Positions 24,584-37,185 are shown, numbered from the stretch's first letter. The stretch: DNA of 64,000 nucleotides from Excoecaria cochinchinensis (GCA_947683425.1 CANTUQ010000035.1:5627001-5691000); one strand, 5' to 3'. Translations and numbers: made by a program. Notes: a model not told the origin generated them from the sequence alone.

Positions 24584-27500
24584 TGTAATGGCCCCAATAC
24601 CGGGCTAGCCGGAAATAGTATTTCTCAATAGTGAGTAGTGACACCGGGATGAATAGTACCTCCCGGAGTCGAAAAATATTTTATTTGATTATTGAAAAAT
24701 ATAAGTTACAGTGAGCTTGACGTTAAAATTTGGTGTGAAATCGAGGTCAAATAAAGTCTCAAAAGTCAGAAATAAGAAAAAATAGCAGTTCCGATATGAA
24801 TAGTAACTAGGTTGACTCGGAGTTGACCGGACCGTAGAGAGTGCTACGGACTTCAGAAAAATAATCTGATAATACAGACGTACTCGTATTGATGAGTAGA
24901 ATCATATGGTAATAAAGAATTTAATTTTGGCGACACTAAAAAATTAGGTTATCGGACTGGTACATAATTACCAGACCGAGAAATAATTTTCGATTGACCC
25001 CAAAATATTATTGGAGTCAATATGAGTTAAGAATTATGGAGCCATTTTTATGAGTAATTGACCTTAGAAAGTAAGGAAAAAGATATGATTTCGGTTTGAA
25101 TAGTACTCGATTAACCGGAGGTTTGACCGAGACTTTAAAAATAGCAAATAATGTCCAAAAATTGCAGGAATTTCCAGATAAGCTCTAAATTATATGTAGA
25201 ATTTTTGGTAGTAAAACGGGAATTTTTCGAGAAATGTTTAAATGAAATTAAAAGAAATTGTAAGGTAAAGTGCCTTCCTTGGCCAAATGAACCCTTAGTG
25301 TGTACTAGGATGTAACTTGTGTATAATCAAAGATTAATGGTCCAAATAAAATTAGACATGAAAAGAAGTGTCCATAAATTTATTTGGAATTTATGGAAAT
25401 TATATGAATATTTTTGAGTATGATATTCCATTATACTCAAGGTGAAAATAATAATAATTATTGAAATAATTGAAATTATATGTATATGTTATGTTATTTT
25501 GATTAAGTGAATTATCGAGATTGAAATGATAATGAAGTGAAAGAAATGAAAATGAAGTGACTAAAATGAAAATGAAAGGGTATTAATAAAACATATGTTA
25601 TAAGTCACATGTCATATGTAATATGAAAGTGTTAAAAGAACGAAAGTGAATTTGAAAGTCTATTTGAAAAGATGAATTTTGATAAATGTGAAAGTTTTGC
25701 CCTTAGTGGTATGGCGGTTTAATCTAGTCCAGGATATGTTTGGCTAGCCATAGGGACACCATTGATACCGCGGTGCAAGTCATGGCGACTTGCTTTGCTA
25801 TGATAGATTCGCAATGGTCTCTCATAGCCCTCTGTCACACGTCATACGTCACACGTCATACGTCATATGTTACATGATGGAGTGATCCTTCGAGGTCATT
25901 CCCTATTGTATTGCAGTAGGACTTTGGGGCCCACGTCCCGTATATCCAGTTTGCAGATTATCTGCCGAGATTGTACTAGGGGCATAAAAGTGATATGATT
26001 GTAAAATGTTTGAAAATGCAAAAAAGTAAAATGATCAAATGAAATATGACATGAGTGTAATATAACATAATGTATAATGTAAAGGCATAATATGATAAAA
26101 TGTAAAATGAGAAAAAGTAATATGATGCAAGGTAAAACGGTATAACGTAATATGTAAAAGATATAAGTATAAAAGCCTAATATGTGCAAGTGTAATATGC
26201 AAAAGTGTAATATGTAAAGGCATAATGTTACACGGTATGTAATATGACATAACATGTAAAAGCATAATGTATAAAAAAGTTTAAGTGTAATAAGCAGAAT
26301 CGTAAAATGATATGATTCTGTCAAAAGTAAAATGACATAAAAATGTGAAAAGTAACATGAAAATAAGAAGTTATATGAAAAAGGACTTAAGTGAAAGAAA
26401 GTAAAAAGTTTGGGGTAAAAACGTAATTTACCCAAATCATAAGCTAAACGGGTCATAGTGATGAAAATGACCTGAAAATGCAAAAGGTATAGTGAACATG
26501 AAAATTTAAATGAAAAAGGACTCATATGGAAGAAAATAAAAGTTTAAGGACCAAAACGTAATTTACCGCAAAAACAATTTGTCGTGAGACTAATTGGCAA
26601 ATTATAAGCTAAGAAGTGAAAATGTAGTGAATAAATGATAAAATTACAAGTAATGTTAAATGAAGGACCAAATTGTAATTTTGCCAAAAGTAGGGGCAAA
26701 ATAGTAATTAAGTGTAAAAGTATACTAATAAGTAACATGTAAGTGAAAAGTGAAATTAAAATAACAGTCCCGTGAAAAATCCAAAGTTTAGGGACTAAAA
26801 TGTAATTTGCCATGAAAATGACGAAACAATGACTAATATGTAATATGTAAGTCTAATAATGATTTTAAATGAAAAGAGAAATGAACTAGTGGTATTTCTG
26901 TAAATAACGTAAAAAGAAGTGCAAAAATGTAAATTTACCCTAAAACTGATAAAATAAGGACTAACATGTAATTTGTACATGAATTGATCAGTGAAATGAA
27001 TAATGAGTGATAATAGAGTTAAATGCAAAGTAAAAGCCTAAAATGAACTAATATGTAAAATGTACATGAAAGTAAAAGTTCGAGAACTAAACCGTAAATT
27101 TACACGTCAAATGTAGTGAAGTGTTAAAGAGATAGCAAAATATAGTGATATGTGGTTAAATGAGTGAAGTGATATGCTATTAAGGACTAGAATGAAAGTC
27201 TGAGGACTAATGGTAAATTGTACACTAAGTAAATAAATGTGAGGAAACTTACTCAGTGGCATACTTGTAAATAAATGGAAATTTAGTTAAAGGAAAGAGT
27301 TATATGATAAGTATTAAATAAGTTAGGGATCAATTTGTAATTTGCCAATAAGAAGGGCAAATAAAGGACTATTGTGTAAAATGGCACTAAGTAAAATTGT
27401 AGTGAGTGATTTAAATGGAATTAGAAAATTGATAAGTATAGTGTATTTTATGCATGGGTGTGCATAAGCTTGAATTGGAAATTATTAGATTCGTAATCAC

Positions 27501-28139
27501 CACTGAAAATATTTAATACTCAGCACGTAGTTTGTTTGACTGCGTGTAGGTACCAAGTGGAGCATCTGCAGAGCAGGCAGACCATTGACTTGAAGGTCGG
27601 ACTGGTTCGTTGGATTGAAGTCAAGAATAATATGTATATTGTTAGTAGAATGTAAATGAATACTATGTAATATTGAAGTAGTTATATTTAATGATAAATG
27701 CTATTGTATTGGGATAGCTTATATGAATTGACTTTTAAATGTGTATTAAGTTATTATTGTGATGCCCCTGAGTTGGGCTGTGTTTGGTTTGAATTGTAAG
27801 TTTTGGGTAGCTAACACTATAGTCGTTATACTGCCGAATTTTGAATCCAATGAATAGTATTAGTGGCATGTATATGTGTAATGGTTTAGCATTGAATATG
27901 TAGTGTGTAATGTGGATATATAAATGTGATAGATAGTGATTATAGTGTGACAAGTTAAGTGAACTGTCTGGATTGAAACGAACACAAAGTATTAGTGACA
28001 TGAAATTGTAAAAGGATAAATAATTCGATAAGTTTATAAGTTAAAAAAAAAAAATTTACTACATTTGTCATAAGCATCGATCAGTCGATATTACCGTGAC
28101 ATCCGATATCCGTACCAATTGCGGGTATGGGGTGTTACA
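24584..28139 (+). repeat. 5' LTR of H (internally deleted)
   Basis: It is 3556 bp and matches LTR2 apart from a 1.24-kb deletion after TTTTTCGAGAA at about 25235. In LTR2 the missing part is 29313-30556. The breakpoint shares GAA, as in deletion through microhomology. It holds the hairpin at 25775-25793, four ACGTCA motifs at 25837-25868 and a periodic GGACTAAAATGTAATTTGCC-like motif between 26400 and 27390. Confidence 0.9.
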
Positions 28140-28655
28140 TTTAGTGGTATCAGAGCAAGTTTAGGCGATTCTAAGATCGGAGTGGGATAAGTGATTGGAT
28201 TAAGTTTATATACATGCCAAATAATGAAAATGATTTGAATAGTGTACAGCTAAATCAGGATATTGTAGCGAGAAATCCTGGAAATTATAGTATTATAGTA
28301 TACGAAGTGTATTTAGATTGTTTCGTTAGTGCCTAAGGATGTGTTTTCCCTTTGCCAATTTGATTGAGTTTTTCTTTCTGTAAAGTAGATGTTATATGTT
28401 AAAGATGGATTGAGGATGACATTAGGTCATGATTGTGCCAGAATGCAAATGATCTGTAACTAAAATTTGGAGTTCTTGTTTTTGGAGAAAGATTTTATGA
28501 TATATGTAATGACATTCTGAGGAATGATTTATACTGTATAATAATGGAAAATGGTATATTGTAACAACGACAGTTGATACTGATTTAGAGAATAGCATAT
28601 TTGACTGTGACTTTAGTAAATTTCGAGGACGAAATTTGTTTTAGTAGGGGAGAAT
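28140..28655 (+). other. Minimal interior of H
   Basis: It has the primer-binding site (28145-28156, TGGTATCAGAGC), about 450 bp of unrecognised AT-rich sequence without an open frame, the phrase TTTCGAGGACGAAATT at about 28620-28635 and the polypurine tract GTAGGGGAGAAT (28644-28655). Both sites needed for reverse-transcription priming are therefore kept. Confidence 0.85.
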
Positions 28656-31600
28656 TGTAATGGCCCCAATACCGGGCTAGCTGAAAATAGTGTTTCCCGA
28701 TAGTGAGTACTGACACCGGGATGAATAGTACCTTCCGGAGTCAAAAAATATTTTATTTGATTATTGAAAAATATAAGTTACAGTGAGTTTGACGTTAAAA
28801 TTTGGAGTGAAATCGAGATCAAATAGGGCCTCAAAAGTCAGAAATAAGAAAAAGTAGCAGTTCCGATATGAATAGTAACTAGGTTGACTGGGAGTTGACT
28901 GGACCGCAGAGAGTGTTACGGACTTCAGAAAAATAATCTGAGAATATAAACGTACTCATATTGATGAGTAAAATCATATGGTAATGAAAAATTTAATTTT
29001 GGTGACACTAGAAAATTAGATTATCGGACTGGTACATGATTACCAGACCGAGAAATGATTTCCGATTGACCCCAAAATATTATTGGAGTCTAATGAATAT
29101 GAGTTAAGAATTATGGAGTCATTTTTATGAGGAATTGACCTTAGAAAGTAAGGAAAAAGTTATGATTTCAGTTTGAATAGTACTCAGTTGACCGAAGATT
29201 TGACCGAGGCTTTAAAAATAGCAAATAATGTCCAAAAATTGCAGGAATTTCCAGATAAGCTCTAAATTATATGTAGAATTTTTGGTAGTAAAATAGGAAT
29301 TTTTCGAGAACATTGATAATTATTAAACCGGACCGATTTGATTGAAGCGGACCAGAAACTACTCCGATTGGGCTGAAATTTTGTGTTCAACTTAGTTTTG
29401 ATATGATATGAATTATGAAATATAATTTGAAGTGATTTGAAGTTAGGAAGTGAGAGAATTGAATTAAGTTGGCAAAAATGGATAATTAACTCATTAATGA
29501 GCTAATTAATATGCTAACCTACTCTCACCTACCTACTTAATGTTAGAAATCTATAGATTGAGGGAAGTCTTTCACATTTTGCTTCTCTCTTCCTTTGCTC
29601 TTCAAAACCGTGGCCTTGTTCTTCCTTTTCTCTTTCTTTTTCTTTCATTCTCCTTCACAAATCCATCATTTCCAAGCCCCTCAACTGGAATTGAGCCTCT
29701 TTTCAGCTTAAAAGTGTGTGTTATAGTGCTTTTGAGTAAGAAGAAGTGAAGAAATCAAGGGATTTCAAGTGAGGGGTTTAAGTGGAGGTAAGAAGATTTA
29801 ATTGTTTTGATTTTATTTGTTAGTTCTAAAGGATAGATTAAGATGTATTGAGTATGATTATGAAGTTATATTGAATAAAAGAAGGAAATTAATGGGTGTT
29901 AGTTTGATGTGTATTTTCAGCCATGGATGAGGAATTCAAGGGGAAAAGCTTTTCAAGGGCTAGAATCATGCATGGTGGAGGTTATGAAGGTTAGATCATG
30001 GAATTAAGGTTTGTGATTACCTAATCCATGAATTTTCTTTGGAAAAATTACGGTTTTCTATTATGTTTTATAGTGATTATATGTGATTTGTATGTATAAT
30101 TGAAATTGAGATGATAATTGAGTTTAAGGAAGTGAAATATGCTAATTTGAATGATTAAAATGGAAGAAAACTAAGTGTGAATTTTGGACATAATATGACA
30201 TAAAGGTATACTTAAGTATATTATTGATATACCTTGTGATTTGGTGAAATTAAGTGGTATATATGTATAAATTGAGGCTTAGTTTAGTGAAATAAGCCAT
30301 GAATGAGTGATAAATAAATTATTATTGATAAACCCTAAGATGGCCTAATGGCTTAAGTGAGGAGAATTGATAGATTATATGGTTTATATGCCATATAAAG
30401 TGTAAAATGAATGAATAAGTGACTTAGAGGTGAATTGGAAAGTTAAACGAAAAGAAATGCATGAAAATGAAATGATTAACTTAATTAAAAATAATGTTAC
30501 ATGTAAGCTTATTTGAGTACAAGCTTAGAAAAATGATTAAGAACCCTTAAAATGACATTTGAAATGTTTAAATGAAATTAAAAGAAATTGTAAGGTAAAG
30601 TGCCTTCCTTGGCCAAATGAACCCTTAGTGTGTACTAGGGTGTAACTTGTGTATAATCAAAGATTAATGGTCCAAATAAAATTAGACATGAAAAGAAGTG
30701 TCCATAAATTTATTTCGAATTTATGGAAATTATATGAATATTTTTTAGTATGATATTCCATTATACTCAAGATGAAAATAATAATAATTATTGAAATAAT
30801 TGAAATTATATGTATATGTGATGTTATTTTGATTAAGTGAATTATCGAGATTGAAATGATAATGAAGTGAAAGAAATAAAAATGAAGTGACTAAAATGAA
30901 AATGAAAGGGTACTGATAAATCATATGTTATACGTCACATGTCATATGTAATATGAAAGTGTTAAAAGAACGAAAGTGGATTTGAAAGTCTATTTGAAAA
31001 GATAAATTTTGATAAATGTGAAAGTTTTGCCCTTAGTGGTCTGGCGGTTTAATCTAGTCCAGGATATATTTGGCTAGCCATAGGGACACCATTGATACCG
31101 CGGTGCAAGTCATGGCGACTTGCTTTGCTATGACAGATTCGCGATGGTCTCTCATAGCCCTCTGTTATATGTCATACGTCACACGTCATACGTCATATGT
31201 TACATGATGGAGTGATCTTTCAAGGTCATTCCCTATTGTATTGTAGTGGGACTTTGGGACCCACGTCCCGTATATCCAGTTTGCAGATTATCTGTCGGGA
31301 TTGTACTAGGGGCATAAAAGTGATATGATTGTAAAATGTTTGAAAATGCAAAAAGGTAAAATGATCAAATGAAATATGACATGAGTGTAATATAACTTAA
31401 TGTATAATGTAAAGGCATAATATGATAAAATGTAAAATGAGAAAAAAGTAATATGATGCAAGGTAAAACGGCATAACGTAATATGTAAAAGATATAAGTA
31501 TAAAAGTCTAATATGTGCAAGTGTAATATGCAAAAGTGTAACATGTAAATGCATAATGTCACACGGCATTGTGTAATATGACATAATATGTAAAAGCATA

Positions 31601-33479
31601 ATGTATAAAAAGTTTAAGTGTAATAAGCAGAATAGTAAAATGATATGATTCTGTCAAAAGTAAAATGACATGAAAATGTGAAAAGTAACATGAAAATAAG
31701 AAGTTATATGGAAAAGGACTTAAGTGAAAGAAAGTAAAAAGTTTGGGATAAAAACGTAATTTACCCAAATCATAAGCCAAACGGGTCATAGTGATGAAAA
31801 TGACCTGAAAATGCAAAAGGTATAGTGAACATAAAAATTTAAATGAAAAGGGACTCATATGGAAGAAAATAAAAGTTTAAGGACCAAAATGTAATTTACA
31901 GCAAAAACAATTAGTCGTGAGACTAATTGGCAAATTATAAGCTAAGAAGTGAAAATGTAGTGAATAAATGATAAAATTACAAGTAAATGTTAAATGAAGG
32001 ACCAAATTGTAATTTTGCCAAAAGTAGGGGCAAAATAGTAATTAAGTGTAAAAGTATACTAATAAGTAACATGTAAGTGAAAAGTAAAATTAAAATGACA
32101 GTCCCGTGAAAAATCCAAAGTTTAGGGACTAAAATATAATTTGTCATGAAAATGACGAAACAGGACTAATATGTAATCTGTAAGTCTAATAATGATTTTA
32201 AATGAAAAGAGAAATGAACTAGTGGCATTTCCGTAAATAACGTCAAAAGAAGGGCAAAAATGTAAATTTGCCCTAAAACTGATAAAATAAGGACTAACCG
32301 GTAATTTGTGCATGAATTGATAAGTGAAATGAATAAGAATGATAAAATGAGTGATAATAGAGTTAAATGCAAAGTAAAAGCCTAAAATAAACTAATATGT
32401 AAAATGTACATGAAAGTAAAAGTTCGAGGACTAAACCGTAAATTTACACGTCAAATGTAGTGAAGTGTTAAAGAAATAGCAAAATATAGTGATATGTGGT
32501 TAAATGAGTGAAGTGATATGCTATTAAGGACTAGAATGAAAGTCTGAGAACTAATGGTAAATTGTACACTAAGTAAATAAATGTGAGGAAACTTACTTAG
32601 TGGCATACTTGTAAATAAATGGAAATTTAGTTAAAGGAAAGAGTTATATGATAAGTATTAAATAAGTTAGGAATCAATTTGTAATTTGCCAATAAGAAGG
32701 GCAAATAAAGGACTATAGTGTAAAATGGCACTAAGTGAAATTGTAGTGAGTGATTTAAATGGAATTAGAAAATTGATAAGTATAGTGTATTTTATGCATG
32801 GGTGTGCATAAGCTTGAATTGGAAATTATTAGATTCGTAATCACCACTGAGCATATTTAATACTCAGTACGTAGTTTGTTTGACTGCGTGTAGGTACCAA
32901 GTGGAGCGTCTGCAGAGCAGGCAGACCATTGACTTGAAGGTCGGACTGGTTCGTTGGATTGAAGTCAAGAATAATATGCATATTGTTAGTAGAATGTAAA
33001 TGAATACTATGTAATATTGAAATAGTTATATGTAATGATAAATACTATTGTATTGGGATAGCTTATATGAATTGACTTTTAAATGTGTATTAAGTTATTG
33101 TTGTGGTGCCCCTGAGTTGGGCTGTGTTTGGTTTGAATTGTAAGTTTTGGGTAGCTAACACTATAGTCGTTATGCTGCTGAATTTTGAATCCAATGAATA
33201 GTATTAGTGGCATGTATATGTGTAATGGTTTAACATTGAATATGTAGTGTGTAATGTGGATATGTAAATGTGATAGATAGTGATTATAGTGTGACAAGTT
33301 AAGTGAACTGTCTGGATTGGAAAGAACGCAAAGTATTAGTGACATGAAATTGTAAAAGGATAAATAATTCGATAAGTTTATAAGTTAAAAAAAAATTACT
33401 ACATTTGTAATAAGCATCGATCAGTCGATATTGCCGTGACACCCAATATCCATACCAATTGCGGGTATGGGGTGTTACA
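28656..33479 (+). repeat. 3' LTR of H (full length)
   Basis: It is 4824 bp. The 29313-30556 part, lost from LTR1, includes a CT-rich tract (29570-29660) like those after plant LTR start sites, so LTR1 may have lost the promoter. Hairpins lie at 31105-31123 and 32846-32868. ACGTCA motifs recur at 31171-31196. Frames such as 29540-29749 or 31306-31599 are products of base composition. Confidence 0.85.
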
Positions 33480-34318
33480 ATGCCTATCTCTCCACGACTT
33501 GGCCGACGCAGGCTAAACACATAGGTTTTATTTCAGTATTTATAACGTTCATTCATTTTCATATCGGCACATGCATCTAAATACTTGCATATCACTAGCA
33601 CTAATTACATTTATCATGTCTATAATATTAGGTATCAAGCACTTATTTACACATAACAAATCAATTTGCATTTATTATACTCAAAACTAATCGCGTGTTG
33701 CATTATAAGTTAAAGTAATCATATGAACTTAGTAAACGTAATCATATTATTAATCATCATGTGCTCATTTAAACTTAACAGATAAATTTACATTTCAATA
33801 CACATATACATTTATAACACAATAATGGAGGATCAAATTCCCATATTTCATTAATTACTATGCAAAAGAACATATTGAATAATTCACATTTTAAATCATA
33901 TATGTATAACATAAGTGAGAAACCATGCGAAGAAGAATTCTTTTCAAAAACATTTTTAGGCAAAGAGGTCTGTCGCGCTCGCGATGGGCGTCGCGCATGT
34001 GACAGACAGGCCCTAGGAGGCAATCACGAGTCGTGCTCACTGTCGCGACTCGTGGAGGCAACACATCAAAGCATAACAAAGAACAGAGGGAAAACAGGTG
34101 AAGGGGTGGAAGCTTGCACGATTCGGGCTCTCTTGCACGACTTGTGCTAGCTTGCACGACTCGTGCTAGCTGCCACCCAACTCCGCAGAGTCGTGCACTT
34201 CATGCCGAGTCATGCTGGTTGACATGACTCGTGCAATCCTCCTCTGAAAGCTTGGCTAAAAGCGAAGAACCCGTCTCTTTCGCGATCGCGACAAGTATCA
34301 TGCTCGCGACAGAGTCGC

Positions 34319-35677
34319 TATAGACACCGGGTCCCGAGTAGTCTTGATCAGGATTACCCAATGATGAAATTAAGTGTGCCGATTTATAGGCAAAAAGAAT
34401 GAAAGTTGGAAGTGATAATTTCCTTGTCGTTTTGATTTGTTAGGAATGAAGAAAAATGTATTTTAAGAATATTTTGAAAATATTTTAAAAAATATTTTGG
34501 GATAAAAAGTTAGTTTTTAAATTATTGTGTTTTTATAAAAATTTAAAAAAAAAATCTGTGTGAAAGCCACGGCTGTGCTTCTTTGAAAGCACAGCTGTGC
34601 TTTGCGCTGCACCGCGTGTAGCGTGAAAGCACAGCCATGGTTTTTTCGGAAGCACAGTTGTGCTTGTGCGTACAGCGCGCACAGCCTCGCCGAAATCGCC
34701 CCATTTCGCCCCTTGGTCGCCCATTTTCCGATTTTTGGCCATTTTGGCTCCAAAAATTGATTTTTCTTCAATTTTTTTTGTAGAATTCAATGCTAAAACT
34801 TTTTATATCCCTAACCTTTGATTTTCTTCAGTTTTTTTGCCTTTATTGAAATTAAATCAATTTAATTATTTCATTAAAAATTTGAATTTTGGGAAAAAAA
34901 TGGAATTTTGAAGGAAAATTAGGGGGGATTTTCTTTAGAAATTTTTTTTTTCTTCTTCTTTCTTCTCTCAAACCAAATTCTCTCAATTTTTCTAAAAATT
35001 TTTTCCAAGTGAATTCTTGAGACAAAAAATAACAATTTTTGTTCTTGGAAATTTTTGTCGTTTTCACCAAACAATTTTCTACCTTAAGACAAACAAATCA
35101 ATTGTTTGTTCTTGAGTAAAATTCATCTTTCAATATTTTATTTTTCTAATCATATTCTTTAAATTAAGACAAGCAATTGGATCATCTACCTTCATCTCTT
35201 CAAGATAAATTTGAGGATAATTATTCTTGGCTCAATTTCTTAATTTAATTTTAATTTCATTCTTTTGTTTTTATTTAATTAGTTAACATGTAAATTCTTT
35301 CAGTTCTATCATTTTCTTCTTATTTTCTTATTCTTTTAATTTAATTTAATTAATTATCATGTAAATTCTTTTAGATCTATTATTTAATTGTTCATATTTT
35401 TTATTTTTTTATTTAATTGTTCATATTATTATTTCTTATTCTTATTTCCCATTTAATTGTTCATGTTCATATTATTGTCATCATTTTTTGTTCATATATA
35501 TTATTAGTATTATCATTTAACATGTTTTAGCATAATTGGCTTATCTTATTCTCATTTTATTCCTTCATATTCAATTGGATTGTTCATCTTCTTTGATGTT
35601 ATTATTATTTTTATTATTTTTATTATTATTATTATTATATTTGATTCTTCATATTCTTGTTATTATTTTTGTTCATA

Positions 35678-35731
<54 letters not shown>

Positions 35732-35773
35732 CATCATAATTATTATAATTTACTATTATTATTACCATCAATA

Positions 35774-35819
<46 letters not shown>

Positions 35820-37185
35820 TTGCACATTTAATTGCATTGTTCATATTTTTTGATATTATTATCATCATTATTATTATTTGTTATTATTATTGTGATTAGT
35901 GTTATCATTATTATTATTATTTGTCATTACTATCATCATTATTATTTTTATTAGTTTTGTTTATTTTTATAATTTATTATTGTTGTCATCATCATTATTA
36001 TTTTCATGTTTTCATACATGTTGAATTTTATTATCATTATTATTTTCATGTTTGATGCATGTTAAATTTTATTGTTTTTATTTATGCATGTTAAATTGTT
36101 AAAGTGTTAAGTTATTTTTTTATTATGCTATCTAATTAATTTGTCATGCATGAAATATCTTATTTTAATTCATTTTTTACAAGTTACATGTTTAATTCAT
36201 TTTTTATTACTACCATCACTTTCATTTATGCTTTTATTTCAATACTTATCTTTATGTGTGAGCCTTTTCAATGCCAAGTGGGAGCCCATGGAGGTTTGAA
36301 GACACCATTTTGGTGGAGTTTATACTTTTAGCATTTTTAGCATTATTAGTATTATTTTCTTTACTTTGCTTTTTTTTTATTTAATATGTAATTTGTAATA
36401 AATTATTTTTTATGCACGTTAATTAAAAAACCATAAAAATATTTATATTAATTAATTTGATTTTTTTTCTAAATAAAAATGGGACCAATGTCCTAGTTTT
36501 TCCATCCAAAATAAATTGTAACTTTAAAATTTTTTTCTTTAATTATGCATGAGAGGACCAATGTCCTTATTTTTAATACATAGCCCGACTTATGCATGAA
36601 TTGTCTTTTATTTACAAATGGGGGTTGTATTCCGCCCCTAGTTTTGTTGTAATTTATTTTACTTTCATTTACTTTATTTATCGCTTTCATTATGTGTTTG
36701 ACATGCGCTTTAACTAAAATTGAATGAGAAAAGGCATGAAACAATAAATTCAAAACTCAATTATAAACTTAGTCAAGGTATGAATAAATGAGGAGTCCCA
36801 AACTCACTCTGGTCTTGGGCTCAATAAGGTTAGAGGTCCATCTCAGTGTTTAATTGGGATGGAATCTCCAAAATATCTCTTGTGTCCCACCAAAAGACTT
36901 AAATTTACAATCCTAGACTCCATGGGGTAGAGGGTCATTCCAGTGTTCTATTGGGATGATATCTCTAAGATCCCTTTGGCTTGCCCAAAATGGATATTAT
37001 GCGTCGTCTTAGGCTCACTGAGGCGAGACGAACTTTCCCAATGTTTTATTGGGTGGCGACTCCATGAAATCTCCTTGTTGCCCAAAATAGACGCACTTAT
37101 AAATATCTTACAAGTTTCCAACGAACCTCTTTCGATCGCCCTAAAAGGGGGCCTTCGGGGGCCACGGGTTTCGGCGTGCGTCACA
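34319..37185 (+). mobile_element. Solo LTR I of Tat/Ogre type in the 3' LTR of C
   Basis: It runs TATAGACACCGGG to GTGCGTCACA and is flanked by GTCGC (34314-34318 and 37186-37190). The uninterrupted site is seen in the other C LTR near 44660. Its first 70 bases and its end match the Tat element LTRs on their minus strand, and the phrase GGGAGCCCATGGAG with its surroundings (about 36245-36310) matches 2940-2995. It is 2867 bp with no interior, so the interior was removed by LTR-LTR recombination. It has a dyad array at 34560-34690, ATT-rich microsatellites at 35590-35960, and a triplicated unit of about 97 bp at 36830-37080. Confidence 0.9.

Larger units (their letters stand above)
24584..33479 (+). 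mobile_element. Element H: non-autonomous element with long LTRs and a 516-bp interior
   Basis: Flanked by ATGCC (24579-24583 and 33480-33484). LTR1 (24584-28139) and LTR2 (28656-33479) both run TGTAATGGCCCC to GGGTGTTACA. Only 516 bp lie between them, with a tRNA-Met primer site at one end and a polypurine tract at the other. No gag or pol frame exists. It must have moved using enzymes from another element. The interior end keeps TTCGAGGACGAAATT, the text found near the end of Tekay/Del polyprotein genes, which suggests its parent lineage. Confidence 0.9.

Noticed and set aside
25896..26525. 209-codon minus frame with hydrophobic and His/Tyr-rich text, partly repeated at 31306-31858
   Set aside because: It comes from the low-complexity TAATATGTAAAAG-like composition of the H LTR. 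The second copy breaks the frame and no domain is present.
33860..34157. Cys/Arg-rich frames on both strands, partly recurring at 44390-44727
   Set aside because: They cover the GC-rich dyad array of the C LTR. Palindromes give similar text on both strands and indels break the frames between LTR copies.
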